Positions 48,481 to 61,199 of a stretch of DNA of 64,000 bases are shown here, one piece after another (position 1 is the first letter of the stretch; each line of letters opens with the position of its first letter). Under the pieces are notes generated by a model that saw only the letters and a list, made by a program, of their open reading frames with translations, was not told the DNA's origin and searched no databases. The translations under genes were made by a program, and so were the position numbers. Source of the stretch: Ctenosaura bakeri (lineage: Eukaryota > Chordata > Lepidosauria > Squamata > Iguanidae); contig CAOLHI010000148.1 in the NCBI GenBank assembly GCA_948474755.1, forward strand, positions 558,001-622,000, given 5' to 3'.

Positions 48481-49204
48481 CAAAGCATATTTATTTGGCA
48501 AAAATACCAAACATAGTCAAAATGTGATTGTGTTGCTAGAGATGGTGTATACCTAGTGTGAGTGACAATGTACTGGAAGTGCAAAGGTGGAAATCTGATA
48601 ATGTGTTTGTGAAATGGTTCACACTGTGCACCGAATTATCCCAAAAGATAAGGTGAAGATGGGGCCAGTGGATCCTCGTCATTTAATAATGAGTAGATCT
48701 TCCATTTACCATAACTTTTTGTAGCATGATGGATGGATGCTCCAAGGATAAGTACAAACATTTGCAGTCTCCTGTTCTACTGCTTTGTGAAGGGGAGAAT
48801 GGAATCACATATACCATCTTTCAGTTGAATACAATCATCGACATGGATGGCTTGCCTCCCATAACCCTATGTGCATAGTGGAAAGGAAGAGTTTGCAGCT
48901 GCTTCTTTAGCATATGAAGCAAAAAGTAAGTGTAGTGTATCAGCTAAGAAATTCCAGGTAAAAAAAGCAAGGGAGAAATCAACCAAACACAAGGCGAGTT
49001 GTGCCAAAAGTGAGTGGTGTACTTCTGTCAGGCAGGAGATTCTAAGAGGCAGTGCCAAAGTGCCAAAAGAGATACAGCTCTGTAGTCCCTAATCTCTGCT
49101 GCTTTCAGGTGCAGTGGAGGACGTGAACCCATCAGCAACAATGATGAAAATTCATTTCTCAATCTGGTGGGCTTTGGCACATGGAATGGGATGGAGAGGG
49201 ATTT
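48481..49204. other. unassigned DNA, no gene
   Basis: No gene. The frame at 48871-49092 is lysine/serine-rich without any domain. Confidence 0.4.
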
Positions 49205-49285
49205 CTCCACTGTTCTGGATTCTTGCTGTGGAACCCTGCATGGGCAATGGTGGTTGAGATCCCTTCCAACTCTATGATTCTCATT
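49205..49285 (+). mobile_element. CR1 LINE 3' tail remnant
   Basis: Ends with ggttgagatcccttccaact then ctatgattct, the sense CR1 terminus also found at 22690-22727. Only the last 60-80 bases are recognisable. Confidence 0.7.
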
Positions 49286-50489
49286 CCTCACATCAGACCT
49301 GGCCTTTTGGCACTATTGTAGCAGGCTATTGATTTTACATACATTAAGATGTTTTGTATTGACTCTAGTCAATCTGAATCCATTGTTCATTCTATATGGC
49401 AATAGAATCCTGTTTCTGAATTCAAAAGTATCTGGGGTGTTCTCAAAAGCTGCTGTAATAAATAACATGCAGTTAAGTATTTAAAATTAGGAAAACATTA
49501 ATGCTAACATTTTGCTTTTATTTAGTGCCAGCAGGGGTGAAGCGCTGTACAATCCGTTCCATTTAATTGCCTGATTTCACATTGTGTTTCAACTATTCAC
49601 ATATCTCATTAAGGGTTGAAGTGTGTACGTGTGCATCTCCCCTGCAGAGAGAAACATATGGTATAACTGCATCTCCCATTGGGGAGATATGCCATGTTCC
49701 CACTTGGAACCCTGATGAGTGATTCGTGCTTCCTATACATGCACATGATGCTAATGTCCAAAAGCTTTTCTTAGATACTATGCGGTCAATTTTCATCCAT
49801 GAAATTGTTTACACCAGTCTGCTTCAGACACTTGAAAACCCACAACTTATCAAACCCATCTCGAAGTTCCCCTTGCCTCCTTTTTGGCATTCTGCCTCTG
49901 GGGAGACAAAATAATAACTGATTTAGAAGAATAAATAAATCTGAATTAGTGTTTCCGGAAGAAATAAATACCTATGAATATGGATTGCATGGAATTGCAA
50001 TATAATAATACCACAAGAAGAGTGAGATGGGAATGAAGTAACAGACTACAAAAAACGTAGAATAAACATGTACAAACAAATTTGTATAACAAGTATAACA
50101 AATACTTCTGTCAAGGAACCCAGGGAACATAGTTTTGTGATGGGAGGATGTAAGTCTGCATCTCTAACAGTGACTTTCTCATGTCCTCAGTTTTATGTTT
50201 CCAGAATTTTCTAGAAAAATCTATATGACTAAATTTAGTATAAATTTAGCATAAACCTAAATTTTAAGTCCTAAAAATAGCCAACCCATCCGGTCACAAC
50301 AGAAGGAAAGGAGGGGCAAAACAGGGTCATTTCTTCACCTGAGCTGAGAGAATATTTGATACTTTTGTTCTCAGAACAATTTCCACCAGATGTAATTGCT
50401 TATAAAAATTCTGTGATTTAGGGCTTAGGTCCATTTATGTTCCTCTTCCCTCCCTATCTGTTTTTTTCTTTTTCTTTTTGTTTCCTTAA
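49286..50489. other. unassigned DNA, no gene
   Basis: AT-rich DNA without a supported gene or repeat. Confidence 0.4.
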
Positions 50490-50556
50490 AAGAAAGAAAG
50501 AAAGAAAGAAAGAAAGGAAGGAAGGAAGGAAGGAAGGAAGGAAGGAAGGAAGGAAG
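50490..50556. repeat. (GAAA)n then (GGAA)n compound microsatellite
   Basis: About seven gaaa units switch cleanly to about eleven ggaa units. A pyrimidine stretch (tttttttctttttcttt) lies just upstream. Confidence 0.95.
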
Positions 50557-50851
50557 TCTGAAGACAGAGACCCCTAAACTAATTCAGGACCCCTGCTAGC
50601 ATAAGAGTGGGATAAAATATTTCATCCCCATCATAATCATCTAAACCTGATACATGTTTTGCATTGTAGACATCCCTTTAAATACAAGTAGTCTTTCCAA
50701 ACTTACTTGGGAATTGTTGTTCCACTATGATTCTGAATTGAGCTTAAAGCTATAGCCATTCTCCTTTATCTGGAAGGTGAGAAAAACATTAAGGTAATTG
50801 GATATTGACCAAGAAAAACCCAATTTCCAAAGAAATGCAGTGTTAACAGAG

Positions 50852-51078
50852 CTAGATTGCATAGTAGTTTGAGTGCTGGTCTAGGAATCCAGAAGACCAG
50901 GGTTCAAACCCCAGCTTAGCTATAGATACCCACTGGGTGACCTTGGGGAAGTCACATTCTCTCCGCCTCAGAGGAGGGCAGTGGCAACCCACCTCTGAAC
51001 AAATCTTGCCAAGAAAACCCCATGATAAGGTTGTCTTAGGGCTGCCATAACTCGGAAGCAACTTGAAATCAGACAAAA
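50852..51078 (+). mobile_element. Sauria SINE, near full length
   Basis: Head: gcatagtagtttgagtgctg and cagggttcaaaccccagc, which still look like tRNA A and B boxes. Middle: cccactgggtgaccttgggg. Tail: gctgccataactcggaagca, then acttgaaatcagac. The terminal aacaac units are lost. Confidence 0.88.
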
Positions 51079-52479
51079 TACATAGTCTTACAAGATGCAA
51101 TTTCAGAGAATGAGATTTTTCTCAGATTTGCCTAATGAATGCTGTTCTGTGGCTCTAGGCAAGACTTTTCAACACGTTCCCGATATCTGACAGGTGTTGC
51201 TGGTTCCCTTCCTCTGATCCTTGGAACACCATCACATGGTAAAACTCAAATGTATTTTAATTTGGATGACAGCTGCAGCTCCAATGTGAAAATTTGATAA
51301 AGACAGGAAATCAAGAAACTGAAGTAGTAAAGAGCTCAAGCTAATCTTGCTTCTAGATGCTTCACTTTGATTCCTGGGATTTAACCAATAATGATAGCAT
51401 ACAGAAGAGGAAGGCATGAAATGGAAAATGTAAAAGATAATAGCAAGATATGAGGGGGAAAACAAATGACTGCTTTGTGTTGCAGAGTCCTGTGTGTCTA
51501 AGATGAGAAACAAATGCATTGCCTAGAGAATACAGAAATTCCTTTAGCATCTGCCTCTCTATATTTTTCAATATTAAACTGACACTTTCATAAAATGATG
51601 CATTTGAGAAGTTGGCTCTTGCTTCTGAAAGCTCATGACATGATTAGTTAGTTTAGTGCCACAGAATTCTAAGTTGTATAAAATGATCTGTTTTCATTGA
51701 CTTCTTGCTGTGTTTTGCCTCAAATGCTCACTTTTTCCAGTATCAATGAGCTCTAGAAAAACAAGCCTGTAATAAAAAAAAGATTCTGACAGAGCACAAG
51801 CAAGTTGGATAAGAGTATTCTTTTTAGAATTTTATGCATCAATAATTTATCAGTACTACTACTCTATTATCTCTCTGTTTATTATTTTTAATTAATTTTT
51901 ATTTATTTTATTTATTTTTCTTTTAAAGTCATTTTAAAAAATGTAGTATTGAAGAGAGGGAGAACCTTTTTCCTTCCTCCCTCTTTTTCTCCTGCACAGA
52001 TTATATATCTTAGGGAGGGAGGCAAAAAAAAAATCAGGTGATATCATGTAGGTATAGCCTACTCTGATGGAGTTATATGAAGAGATACATCTTTTGGTTC
52101 CTCAGCAAAGAATGTAGAAAAGTGTCCTTTTCTGGGCTGAGGGTCCCAAATTCCTAACCACTTTTGCCAATGGTCAACCGACTGATGGAATTCTGAGAAT
52201 TGTCATCCAAAAAGGTATTTGTCCAGACTTTGCCAGGCTGGCAACAGAAGTCTGAGGAGTTTTCAAGAGGAAAACACAGAGAATTTGACAGCCTCCGTGT
52301 TGGCCGGTAGCTTGATGTACAACATTAATTAACAAAACCCCTGAAATTACCCTCTTATCTGTTTTGATTCTGATCACTAAAGGAGAATTGAAGCTATGTA
52401 TCAAATAAAGATGCCCTTAGAGAGTATTGGAAAGGAGAAGATAAACAAGGGATGTTTCACTACCACCACTAAAAAATGA
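51079..52479. other. unassigned DNA, no gene
   Basis: AT-rich, with an ATTT-rich patch near 51885-51925. No gene found. Confidence 0.4.
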
Positions 52480-52672
52480 CAGTGCTTTGATATCACTTTC
52501 GCTGCCATGGCTCCTTCTTAAGGAATCATAGGTTTGTAGTTTGGTGAAAGACTTAGAATCTTCTGCTAGATAGCTCTGGTCAGGTTACAAAAATCTATGT
52601 CTTCACCAAACTACAAATCCCAAGATTTCTTAGGAGGGAGCATAGAAGTGAACTTTGTATCAAACTGCTACA
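52480..52672. mobile_element. palindromic MITE, related to but distinct from family 1
   Basis: The left arm (agtgctttgatatcacttt, ggctccttcttaaggaatc, ggtttgtagtttggtgaa) pairs with the right arm (ttcaccaaactacaaatccc, aagatttcttaggagggagc, gaagtgaactttgtatcaaa). It has the same general plan as family 1 (a tttgtagttt core and 190-200 bp length) but different outer arms. Confidence 0.7.
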
Positions 52673-52713
52673 TCTGTGTAATGATGGGTATATTTTAGGA
52701 TAAATGATCAGTA

Positions 52714-52961
52714 AGGGCAGCTCATAGTATCTTGCAGCCTGAGGCTGCACCACCATCCTCCACCATCCACCTATCCAAGTTATTTTGACACATTCTGCAG
52801 AAAATTCCACAAGTACCTCTCTCCGTCCCTACCAAAATACAATAATCAGAAATTAGCAATAGTGACACATCAAATAATGAACAATTTTCCTCCCTCTAAT
52901 GACAGTCAAAATCTACTGTCTGAGGCAGCTGCTTCACTCTGCCAAATGGTAGGAGTGTCCT
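52714..52961. repeat. interspersed repeat with 'ctgcctgaagcag' ends, copy 2
   Basis: Shares with 4919-5141 the start (agggcagctc...), a gcctgaggctgc block, tctactgtctgaggcagctg near the end, cttcactctgcc and a tggtaggagtgtcc end. Confidence 0.5.
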
Positions 52962-53090
52962 TGATTATTGCAGAACATTAGAAACAGGAACAGAACAATT
53001 ACTTGATGCATTTCATGTGCCTTCAGGTACTCACCACCACTAGATGGTGCTATAACTGTCTATAACACCTAACTGGTCACAGTTAACTCA

Positions 53091-53296
53091 TAGGCCATTT
53101 CTGCCCTACATTGTTATAGTGCTATTATTCCACTTCCAACATCCTGTGGAAGTCTGGAGTTTGTAGTTTACTGAGGCCAAAGAGCTCTCTGACTGAGAAT
53201 TCTAAATGTTCTCACTAAACTGCAAACCCCAGGATTCCATGGGATGTTGAATGTGGAATAATAGCACTACAGCAGTGTAGTGAGGAAATGGCCATA
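53091..53296. mobile_element. palindromic MITE, family 1, copy 4
   Basis: Ends taggccatttctgccctaca and gtagtgaggaaatggccata are inverse. Arms ttgttatagtgctattattc and gaataatagcac-type sequence pair, as in copy 1. The core holds gactgagaattctaaatg. Confidence 0.88.
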
Positions 53297-55346
53297 GATA
53301 TCATTTCACCATATAGGACTGCCAAATGAAAAAAAAAAAGTAGCACTACAGCTTCTTGATGTTTTATCTTGAAATATTTAAGCATAATTGGATTGGATCA
53401 GAGCCCAAGGCTGAAGACTGAGATACATCTGGATAGTTTGTGTGCTCAGAAAGGCCTTCTGAGACTTCAAAGATCTTGAAAATTGGAGAGATGGTGTCTC
53501 TGGCTCACCCCAGGAAGCAGCCATTGAGGCAATTTGTCCTGTAGGCAGTGCCACGTAAGTACTGGGTCTTTCTCTGTTCCCCAGTTCCAGTAACGTTTCT
53601 CTGCCAATGTCCTTGGACTATGATGAATTCTCTCCCAAATGTTCTCTCAGCCCTGGAGATGTCATTGTTTTCCTTAGCTTAACTTAGGTTTTCCCAGACC
53701 CCAGAGTCTGATGCTGGCTTATGCTGAGAGGTCCTTATTATCATTTCATGAGCAACTCCACCCATCTATGATCAGTCCTAGAGTTACTCCCCAATCTTGA
53801 ACTGCCACTGGGCAATAGCTTCTCTGCTGGGCATCAGCAGTATGTCATTCAAAATAATAAACGAACAGTTCTGTCTATTGATTGATTGATTGACCTTTGC
53901 ACCAATGTGTACATGTTAACCAGAATTTTACATTCACAGCATGATTCATCATCGCAGAAACATGTGTGGCTATGCACTCGCTTGCAACAGAGGGGAGGGT
54001 AGGGTTCAGGGACTGGTGCTCTCCAGATGACCTCCCCCCTCCCTCTTTTCTTCTTTCCTGCCTTTTCTTCTTTCCTTCCCTGATGGATGTTGCCTGTGAG
54101 GCAGCAATCACAGTTTTTCCTTTTCCTTAGCCATCCCCAACAGGGCCATGGCTGGCTAGGAAAGCTTTTGGGGCTGGAGAAGGTAGCTGGGAATGAATCC
54201 AAGTATGTGCACATCAGAGGTAAAGAGTCCAGTGAAACTTTTTGTTTTCTGTTCTTGCAACAAGTGCTTTGGTGAATCTGACAAATTTTAACAACTGGTT
54301 CAGGCAAATCAGTACAAACCTACTGGTATTCCTTTTATTGCAACAAATGGTGCAATTAAAGATCCCTTATGCATGCCAGTTTGTCAGGATAGTTTAGCAT
54401 TATTATTGTGTCTATATAGTAAATTGTGAGTGCTTATGCTCAGCTTGTATATTTGTAAATAAACTCACATATTTCAAAGTGCTGTACATCTCCAGTTTTC
54501 TCTCGTTCTAAGGGAAAGCAAAACTTGGCAGTGACTCCACTACTGGAATTTCTCAGCACTGGGCAAAGCTGGACAGATACAGCCATTAAGCTTTTCAGAA
54601 AAATGTTATTTATATTTTCTAAGAAGCTACAGTTCTTTCAAAAAGCTCAGACGGAAACAAGGGCTGACACAAATTCTGGTCTGTGCCCGAATTAATCTAC
54701 AAAATAGGATGTGTAGTGGCTTCTTTTGTATTTACTACTGCCATTCATTGCATTCCTATATTTTTCTTCCATGAAGTCCTAGATTAATCTCTTCATTAGG
54801 ACATTCATATACTGCTGCATTTAAGACAAATTCTCTAAGTCTAAAGCTTTTGTCTGGTAATGTGTCATTTTGTATTTGTCCAGTTTTAGTCATGTTTGCT
54901 AAAATGCTTGCTGACAATTCCAGTAAACAAATTAAATGGTTATTTTCATGGCTTAAAGAACAATGCTTGGTAGCATTTCCAGAAATGCTATAAAAAAAAA
55001 AAAAACTCATGGGCTGAACTAACCCAAATATAATTATTTTTTCAAAAAAGAACATCCACACAAGTAAATAGCCTTACTAGGTAGACCCTCAGGAGGATAT
55101 AAGTATATAGAAACAAAAGTAAGGAAGATATGGAATAGCGGGTGGGATAGAGTCCTATATATGTGGAAATGCCACTAAATCACAACATTGTCCCTGTGTG
55201 ATGGTCTTGGCTACTTTTTCCACTTCAATTTCAGAATAACCAATTTAGAATGATCACTGGCCACGCTGACTAGTGAATTTAGGAGTTAGACTACAAGTTA
55301 TGTAATAGGCAGAAACTGTTAAGTAAAATGTTTCCTGACCCCATGC
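53297..55346. other. unassigned DNA, no gene
   Basis: Includes a short (TTGA)n patch (53877-53892). The minus-strand frame at 53849-54307 has no domain. Nothing else identified. Confidence 0.4.
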
Positions 55347-55550
55347 CTCTATGGGACTTTCCGCATTACACTGTTACGGTGCTGTTATTCCACTTTGAAC
55401 ATCCTGTGAAATTCTGGGCTTTGTAGTTTACTGAGCCAAAGAGGTTTCTGGCTGAGAATTCTAAATGCCCCTCCCTAAACTGCAAATCCCAGGATTCCAT
55501 AGGATGTTGAAAGTGGAATCATAGCACTATAACAGTGTAAAGGCCCTATG
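55347..55550. mobile_element. palindromic MITE, family 1, copy 5
   Basis: The left arm ttacactgttacggtgctgt, then attccactttgaacatcc; the right arm ggatgttgaaagtggaatca, then ctataacagtgtaa. The core has gctgagaattctaaatgccc. Confidence 0.85.
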
Positions 55551-57310
55551 CCAGAAAATATTTGATGTCCTTGATGTTCCCCTGTACTGCAAATCTTTAA
55601 AGGCACAGCATTTCTATATATGCAATTATTCAACCAAGTTCCGCCCTATAAGATGCTGTAAGCTCCCCTGTCATAAACAAACTTCAATCAGTTGTATCAT
55701 TTTGTTAGCTGCTCTTTTTTGCCTTGACTATGCAGATTCAATCAGCCACTAGGTGGCAATGGTGATACATTTAGGCCATTTACAAGTTTTAGGGTTAAAC
55801 TCCTACCAGTGCCCACTACATCTTCAAGAAATCCACTATTAACAATCTTAATAAACATGTTTACTCCTCATTTCAAGTGACTTCAGCAAACTAAACACTG
55901 AAGTAATATTCAATGTGTGTTTATAAAGTTTATAAAATACTTATCTCCCAAGAAAAATGGTATGATCTAGAATGCTACTGTAGCAGTAATATTCCAAACA
56001 AAATATGGCCAGCATTGTGTACTAAACACAGAAATCTAACCACCCCCTAGCAATGTTTAACTTGACATTCACATGTGTTTTTTACATCAGCTTCCATCTG
56101 AATGTTCCTTCAAAAAGTTCAAAGCGGGGTACATGATGCTATCCCATTAAGTTAAGGGAGTACAACATGCCTCCTGCTGTTCCTGATCTTCCTTCCATTG
56201 TTAATGCCTTTGCTGAAGTCTCTGTTCTTCCAAAAATCCCAGAGATACTGCTAAGGACCATGGTGTGCACCTAGTTTTCCACCAAAACTGTGGGACCAGG
56301 CTGTTGAGAGTGTGATTACACTGGGAAGGCTTGCTCAGTGAGGACACAAGAGGGAGCCTCCTCAGTAGCTGTCCTCACCTTTTAACATTTTCTTGCATGG
56401 GAGGCTAGGTCCCCTCCCTGATTTTAATGTGGGGTTTTTTTTTTTAGAGATTCCCTAGGGATCTCTAACTCCTAACACCCATCTTGAGGGAAAACATCTT
56501 GAGAGCAATGCACTTCCACATCTTGAGGGCAAAACAGAAAGCTTTCATTTCTAAATACAAAAGGCTTCCCAGTGCATATATTCATGCAAAACACATGGAA
56601 GACAACAAGAGCATTAAGAAGGGGGGCAGAAGAAACGTGCTCATCCTCAATCTAGGCCTACATGTGTTTGTGAACTTCAAAACCAGAACACCTGAATAGG
56701 GCTAGTGATCCTAAACTCACCCATTGAATTTCTCAGTGAGGCCTTTGCCTGATATTTTATAATACACCCACTATATCACCTTGGTTCTCCTGAGCATAAC
56801 ACTCCAAATCTAGACTAAGAACTTTCTATTCTGCTGCAGCACATGAAAATTTAATAGAGCCAAATTTTTTAAAAAATCCATATAAACGCCCTAAGCCACA
56901 TTTCAATGAGGAACAGCTTTCAAATACCGACGCTATTCAATTTACTGAGAAACATATCAGTTTAACAAGACCCAAAATGTGAAGCGTGGTTGCAATTGTA
57001 AATCTCAAAGGTCTCAAAATGAATCCCAGGAAAGTTGGTTTTTAATATCCTAAGAACTTAGAGCTAATTTGAAGTTTGAAGAATCTGGAAATAATATTAC
57101 ATTACTTTGTATCAAGCTTTGCGCTTATGCTCTCTGAATAACAAATACCCCAGGTTGCTGTTATGTATTGAGAGTTATGCCACACATTAAGCTTGCTACC
57201 AGAATATATGTGGCTAACTTTTATGACCATTTCAAAACTATCAGAGCATTTGTTGGTTGCCTTCTGAAGGCACAGCACAGAAGTCAAATAAAGTTAGAAT
57301 TAAAAGCTTG
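55551..57310. other. unassigned DNA, no gene
   Basis: No gene. 56840-57040 is unique-looking sequence without recognised repeats. Confidence 0.4.
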
Positions 57311-57807
57311 TTTTTGTTGTGTGCCTCCAAGTTGTTTCTGACTCATGGCAACCCTCGTGGGGTTTTCTAAGCAGAATCTGTTCACAGGGGGGTGGTTGTT
57401 GCCTTCCTTTGGGGCTGAAAGAGTGTGACTTGCCCAGGGTCACCCATTGAGTTTCCATATCTGAGCAGGGATTCAAACACTGGTCTCCCAGTGTCCCAGG
57501 GATAGGTAAACCACAACAATAAAAAAGAGGGGAAAAGATACAAAAATAACCTACTTTCCAGTAAATATACCACTGAAAATATAAATCACATGCTTCAAGA
57601 TAGGTCAGGCTGAAGTCTTTGGAAGGATTAATAGACAGTGATTCTCAGTGATACGCTTATGTGGAAGGAGATTATTTTTGTATCTTTTAAAATTGTGTAA
57701 TAGTCTTATAACTCCATATATATAGGTATATTAAGTTGTGTATCCTAACTTGTTGGTCAGCTCCCAGTGTCTTAGTCCAACACTCAAACCACTATATCAC
57801 ACTGGTT
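57311..57807 (-). mobile_element. Sauria SINE split by a 265-bp insertion
   Basis: The plus strand gives the reversed tail (ttgttgtgtgcctccaagtt, tctgactcatggcaacc), the reversed middle (cagggtcacccattgag) and gattcaaacactggtctccc. After the insertion, the reversed head resumes (cttagtccaacactcaaacc, actatatcacactgg). The 11 bases ctcccagtgtc lie at both edges (57485-57495 and 57761-57771). Confidence 0.85.
57496..57760. mobile_element. unclassified 265-bp insertion flanked by an 11-bp duplication
   Basis: An AT-rich segment with no coding signal, no terminal inverted repeats and no clear poly-A tail. The 11-bp target duplication suits a retrotransposition event (LINE or LTR-like machinery), but the family is unknown to me. 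Confidence 0.6.
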
Positions 57808-59437
57808 CCACCTGTAAATGTCATGATTTTCAAACTGATATTGTTTAGGGGAAAATAACAAGTTAATGACAAAATGGTTGACAAACAGCAAGAATTAAGA
57901 AAGTTCATTCTGTACAGAATAAATTCACAAGATGAAAACCATTTAACAGCTATGGGAATGGAACTAGGTGTACTGTCTCATTTTGCTGATGCTGGAGTGC
58001 TTTTATGATCAGAATTCTGCTTGTGACATACAATGGGGTAACTTCCTGTTATCTCAGAATATGTACTTTTTCAATCAGTGTATAAGGATGTGTCCAGTAC
58101 TCCTTGTGCATAACCTCAGCTTGATGGTGTCAGAGATTAGCCCCACAACCAATCAGCAGTCTGGGAGATGGGGCTCCTAGGTACCACACAGCTGCCATTG
58201 CATAGCCAGGGGAAAAGGAACAGGGAGATTTCTGCCAGATTTCCAGCAAGCTCTTTCTTTCCTAGAACTGCAACTAAATGTTACCTTTGAGTCCCTTCTC
58301 TCCTCAACCATTTATTGGCCAGAAGGGTGTGCTTCAGTGCCAACAAGCTGCATTGTAGAGCTGGTGCAGAGGAAGCCCAGCAGAAGTATACTGGCAACAA
58401 GTTATATTCCACCAGCACTGCAAGAGGCCTAAGTCTGCTGCCAACCAGGATGGTTTTGAATGGGAATTAGATAATTTCATTGAAGTTGACGACCATCAGT
58501 GAATGCTATTTGGGATGACTATATTTCCATCTGATCCAGCTCTTCTTATGTTTTTGACAGTAGCAGTTCTTCAGCCGTCCCTTCTGTGTCCCCGTGCCCC
58601 TTCCCTTACGTTGGACTACAGAGCTGTACGTACTGCATACTCTGCCCTGAATTTTAAATCCCTTATTTAAGACTGTTGTCCTCAGTGGGAGATGGTGTTC
58701 CAATTCTTGGGTTGAAGGAAGATTCAACATACAGTCCAATCTGTTTAGTACATGGAACTGAGGACAAGGATAGCTTCAGGCAGCAAAATTCTTTGCACCA
58801 TACCTGTACTGAAATAATAGACCAATAATCATGTCTTGATCTTTTGGTAGCACATCAGACTCTCTCAACCACTAGTTAAAATCAGTAATATTGTAATTAG
58901 TTATTTCTTTTGCCCCAGAAGTCTTAACATGTCGAGTTGTTGGTTAACAGAACTCAGTAGGAGAGCTTAGAAATAACTAGTAAATATTCACTACTTATAC
59001 ATGGACTCATTTCACCTTTCCTCCAATGAGGGTTAATTAATAACACTAACTATTCCTGCACTAACAACAAATGAGAATTTGTGCTTCATTAAATGTTGGG
59101 GGAGGTCCTTAGGAGGAAGAGGAAGGTTGCAAGTTTCAGTGCTGGCTTGTGACAGCAAAAAAGAAAATGGAAGACATGACTGGAATGAGTGAGAGACTGG
59201 AGAAGAGAGAAACACCGGAATTGTTAATAACTGCAGAGAGGCAGGAATCATCTGGGATCCCTGACCTCTGAATGCAAAACACAGGGCTTTAGCAATAATA
59301 TTTGCAGACTAAGTGAGTGGGAAGTAGAAGATGCAGTTAATTCAATAGTGCAGAAAAGTGTCTACTATTCTCAGAGGCACTCAAAATATTTAAGTTAAGA
59401 ATTCTCTACCTCTATCTACTACTTTGTGAGCAATTTT
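57808..59437. other. unassigned DNA, no gene
   Basis: No supported feature. Confidence 0.4.
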
Positions 59438-59572
59438 AGGCTGAATCCTACTGTTTAGTCCACAGAGAATGAATTTATTTAATTCCTAAATGGTGAGTCA
59501 ACACAGAGGTAAATCCCATTGATTTAACTGGGCCTGCTGTAGTTGGGAGTAAAAATAGGATTCTGGTCATAG
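59438..59572. repeat. interspersed repeat with 'aaatcccattgatttaa' motif
   Basis: The order ctgaatcctactgtttagtc, then gtaaatcccattgatttaac, then gtagttgggagtaaaaatagg matches a short repeat frequent in lizard DNA (aagtcccattgaa-type). A trace of the same end (taaatgtgtttaggactgta) occurs near 41157. Family unknown. Confidence 0.4.
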
Positions 59573-59579
59573 TCTTGAG

Positions 59580-59825
59580 GTATAACTGAACTACATATTT
59601 AAGTTTAGTATAATTTAATTGTTGTGGCTATACCTCAAGGAATCCTGGGATTTTAGTGAAAACTCTGCTGTACTCTCATTTAATACTCAATCTTTTTTCT
59701 CAAGGAACCTTGTAAAAAGAAGTTGAGGGAAGTGCTCTAGCGTGGTCTTAAAAAAATTTCTAAACTCCACACTAAACAATAAATCGAGGGATTCCTTGAG
59801 ATATACAGTGCAGAAAGTCTAGTTC
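59580..59825. mobile_element. palindromic MITE-like element, diverged
   Basis: The left arm (tatacctcaaggaatcctgg, then gattttagtg) is inverse to the right arm (cactaaacaataaatcgagg, then gattccttgagatatacag). Long arms, low identity in the centre. Similar plan to 52480-52672. Confidence 0.55.
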
Positions 59826-60159
59826 ATGTGACTCCTGAGCCCCACTTTTGTAGCCCCTGAAGTGTCTTTCGAGACCCTCACACTCCTTCCACCATTTAAT
59901 TCTCCCAAATTCCCTGAGTCAATTTTCAGTTGATTTTTACCCCCAAAATGGCTCAAAATTGCCCACAAACACAATGTTTTCAATTGTTTACCTCCTAAGG
60001 GTCCCCAACACCACCACAACAATAACAACAAAAACTGAAAAATATTTTTAAAATAACCACAACCGATATCACATCACATCTGATACACCCAGGATGTGAG
60101 ACTGCAGTCCACAGAGGGGACACAAGAGCAAAAACTGACCCCATGTCTCGTACAGTTGA

Positions 60160-60411
60160 GATCCAGCATGGTATAGTAGTTTAAGTGTTTGATAGGATAT
60201 TGGGAGACCAGGGTTCAACTCCCCACTTGACCATGGAACCCCCTGAGTGACCTTGGGCAATCACACTTTCTCAGCCTCAGAGAAAGGCAAGGGCAAACCT
60301 GCTCTGAACAAATTCTGCCAGGTAAACCCCATGAAAGGTTCACCTTAGAGTCTCCATGAGTCAGAAATGACTCAAAGACACACCACCACCACCACCACAA
60401 CAACAACAACC
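60160..60411 (+). mobile_element. Sauria SINE, full length
   Basis: Head: gcatggtatagtagtttaag and agggttcaactccccac. Middle: ctgagtgaccttgggcaatc. Tail: gtctccatgagtcagaaatg, then acaccaccaccaccacc and caacaacaac. The CCA expansion is part of the SINE's variable tail. Confidence 0.92.
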
Positions 60412-61199
60412 ATGCTTAAGGTGGCGCTGTGCATGTAACTATAAAGTGCATATGGACCTTGATGCTGCAGAAGAATTATTGCTCATTATTGCTATTTTTT
60501 AATTTAAAAAATGCTCTACATAAATATGTAGTGTGGATGCACCATTTGTTTCTCTTCGAGGAGGAACTCCACTGATCACTTGGAAGGGGTGAATAGATAT
60601 TGTTAAACCTACAAGTCCAGGGAGGGTGGGGGAGCACCGTGACAAAAGTTCCAAGTGCATATGTGAGAAAAATTAAGCAGCATACTACTATGGGTCTGTC
60701 TTTAATAGGAAGGCAATGCTGGGTGAATATGAACCGGAGTGGAGGGGATTGCACTACAAAAGTAATTGTGGGAGGCGAGAAATATTTGACTCCTGAGAGA
60801 CTGTGGTCTTTTAACAATATAGTGTCAATTAGGTTTTCAAGACAAATCTGTGCATATTCACTGCTAGCTCAGAAACAAGGCTACTGAAGCATAGTGCAGC
60901 TTTTCTGCCTGGACGCAGAGAGCAGGAGCAGCCTCTCCCTGTTGTGCATGCACAAGCAGTAATAATAGGTGGGTGTGATTGTCTGGCTCAGGGGATAACA
61001 ATGGCCTTGCAGGCAGAGCAGGGCAAAGCCGAAGCAGCAAGGGTGATAAGAAAAACCTTGGGGATCCTGTGCATGCCTTTTTTAAAAATAGACAAATAAC
61101 AAGCTCAGGATACCAAATTATATGAGTTCTACAGAATGGATTATCCATCTTACATGTTAACAATGCCGTCTCCTCGGACAAAAGCGGAAGGATCCTTAT
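60412..61199. other. unassigned DNA, no gene
   Basis: No feature supported. Frames of around 100 codons (for example 60864-61181 on minus) carry no domain. Confidence 0.4.

Noticed and set aside
53849..54307. 152-codon minus-strand open frame
   Set aside because: Low-complexity lysine/arginine stretch and no known motif; overlapping frames are equally open.
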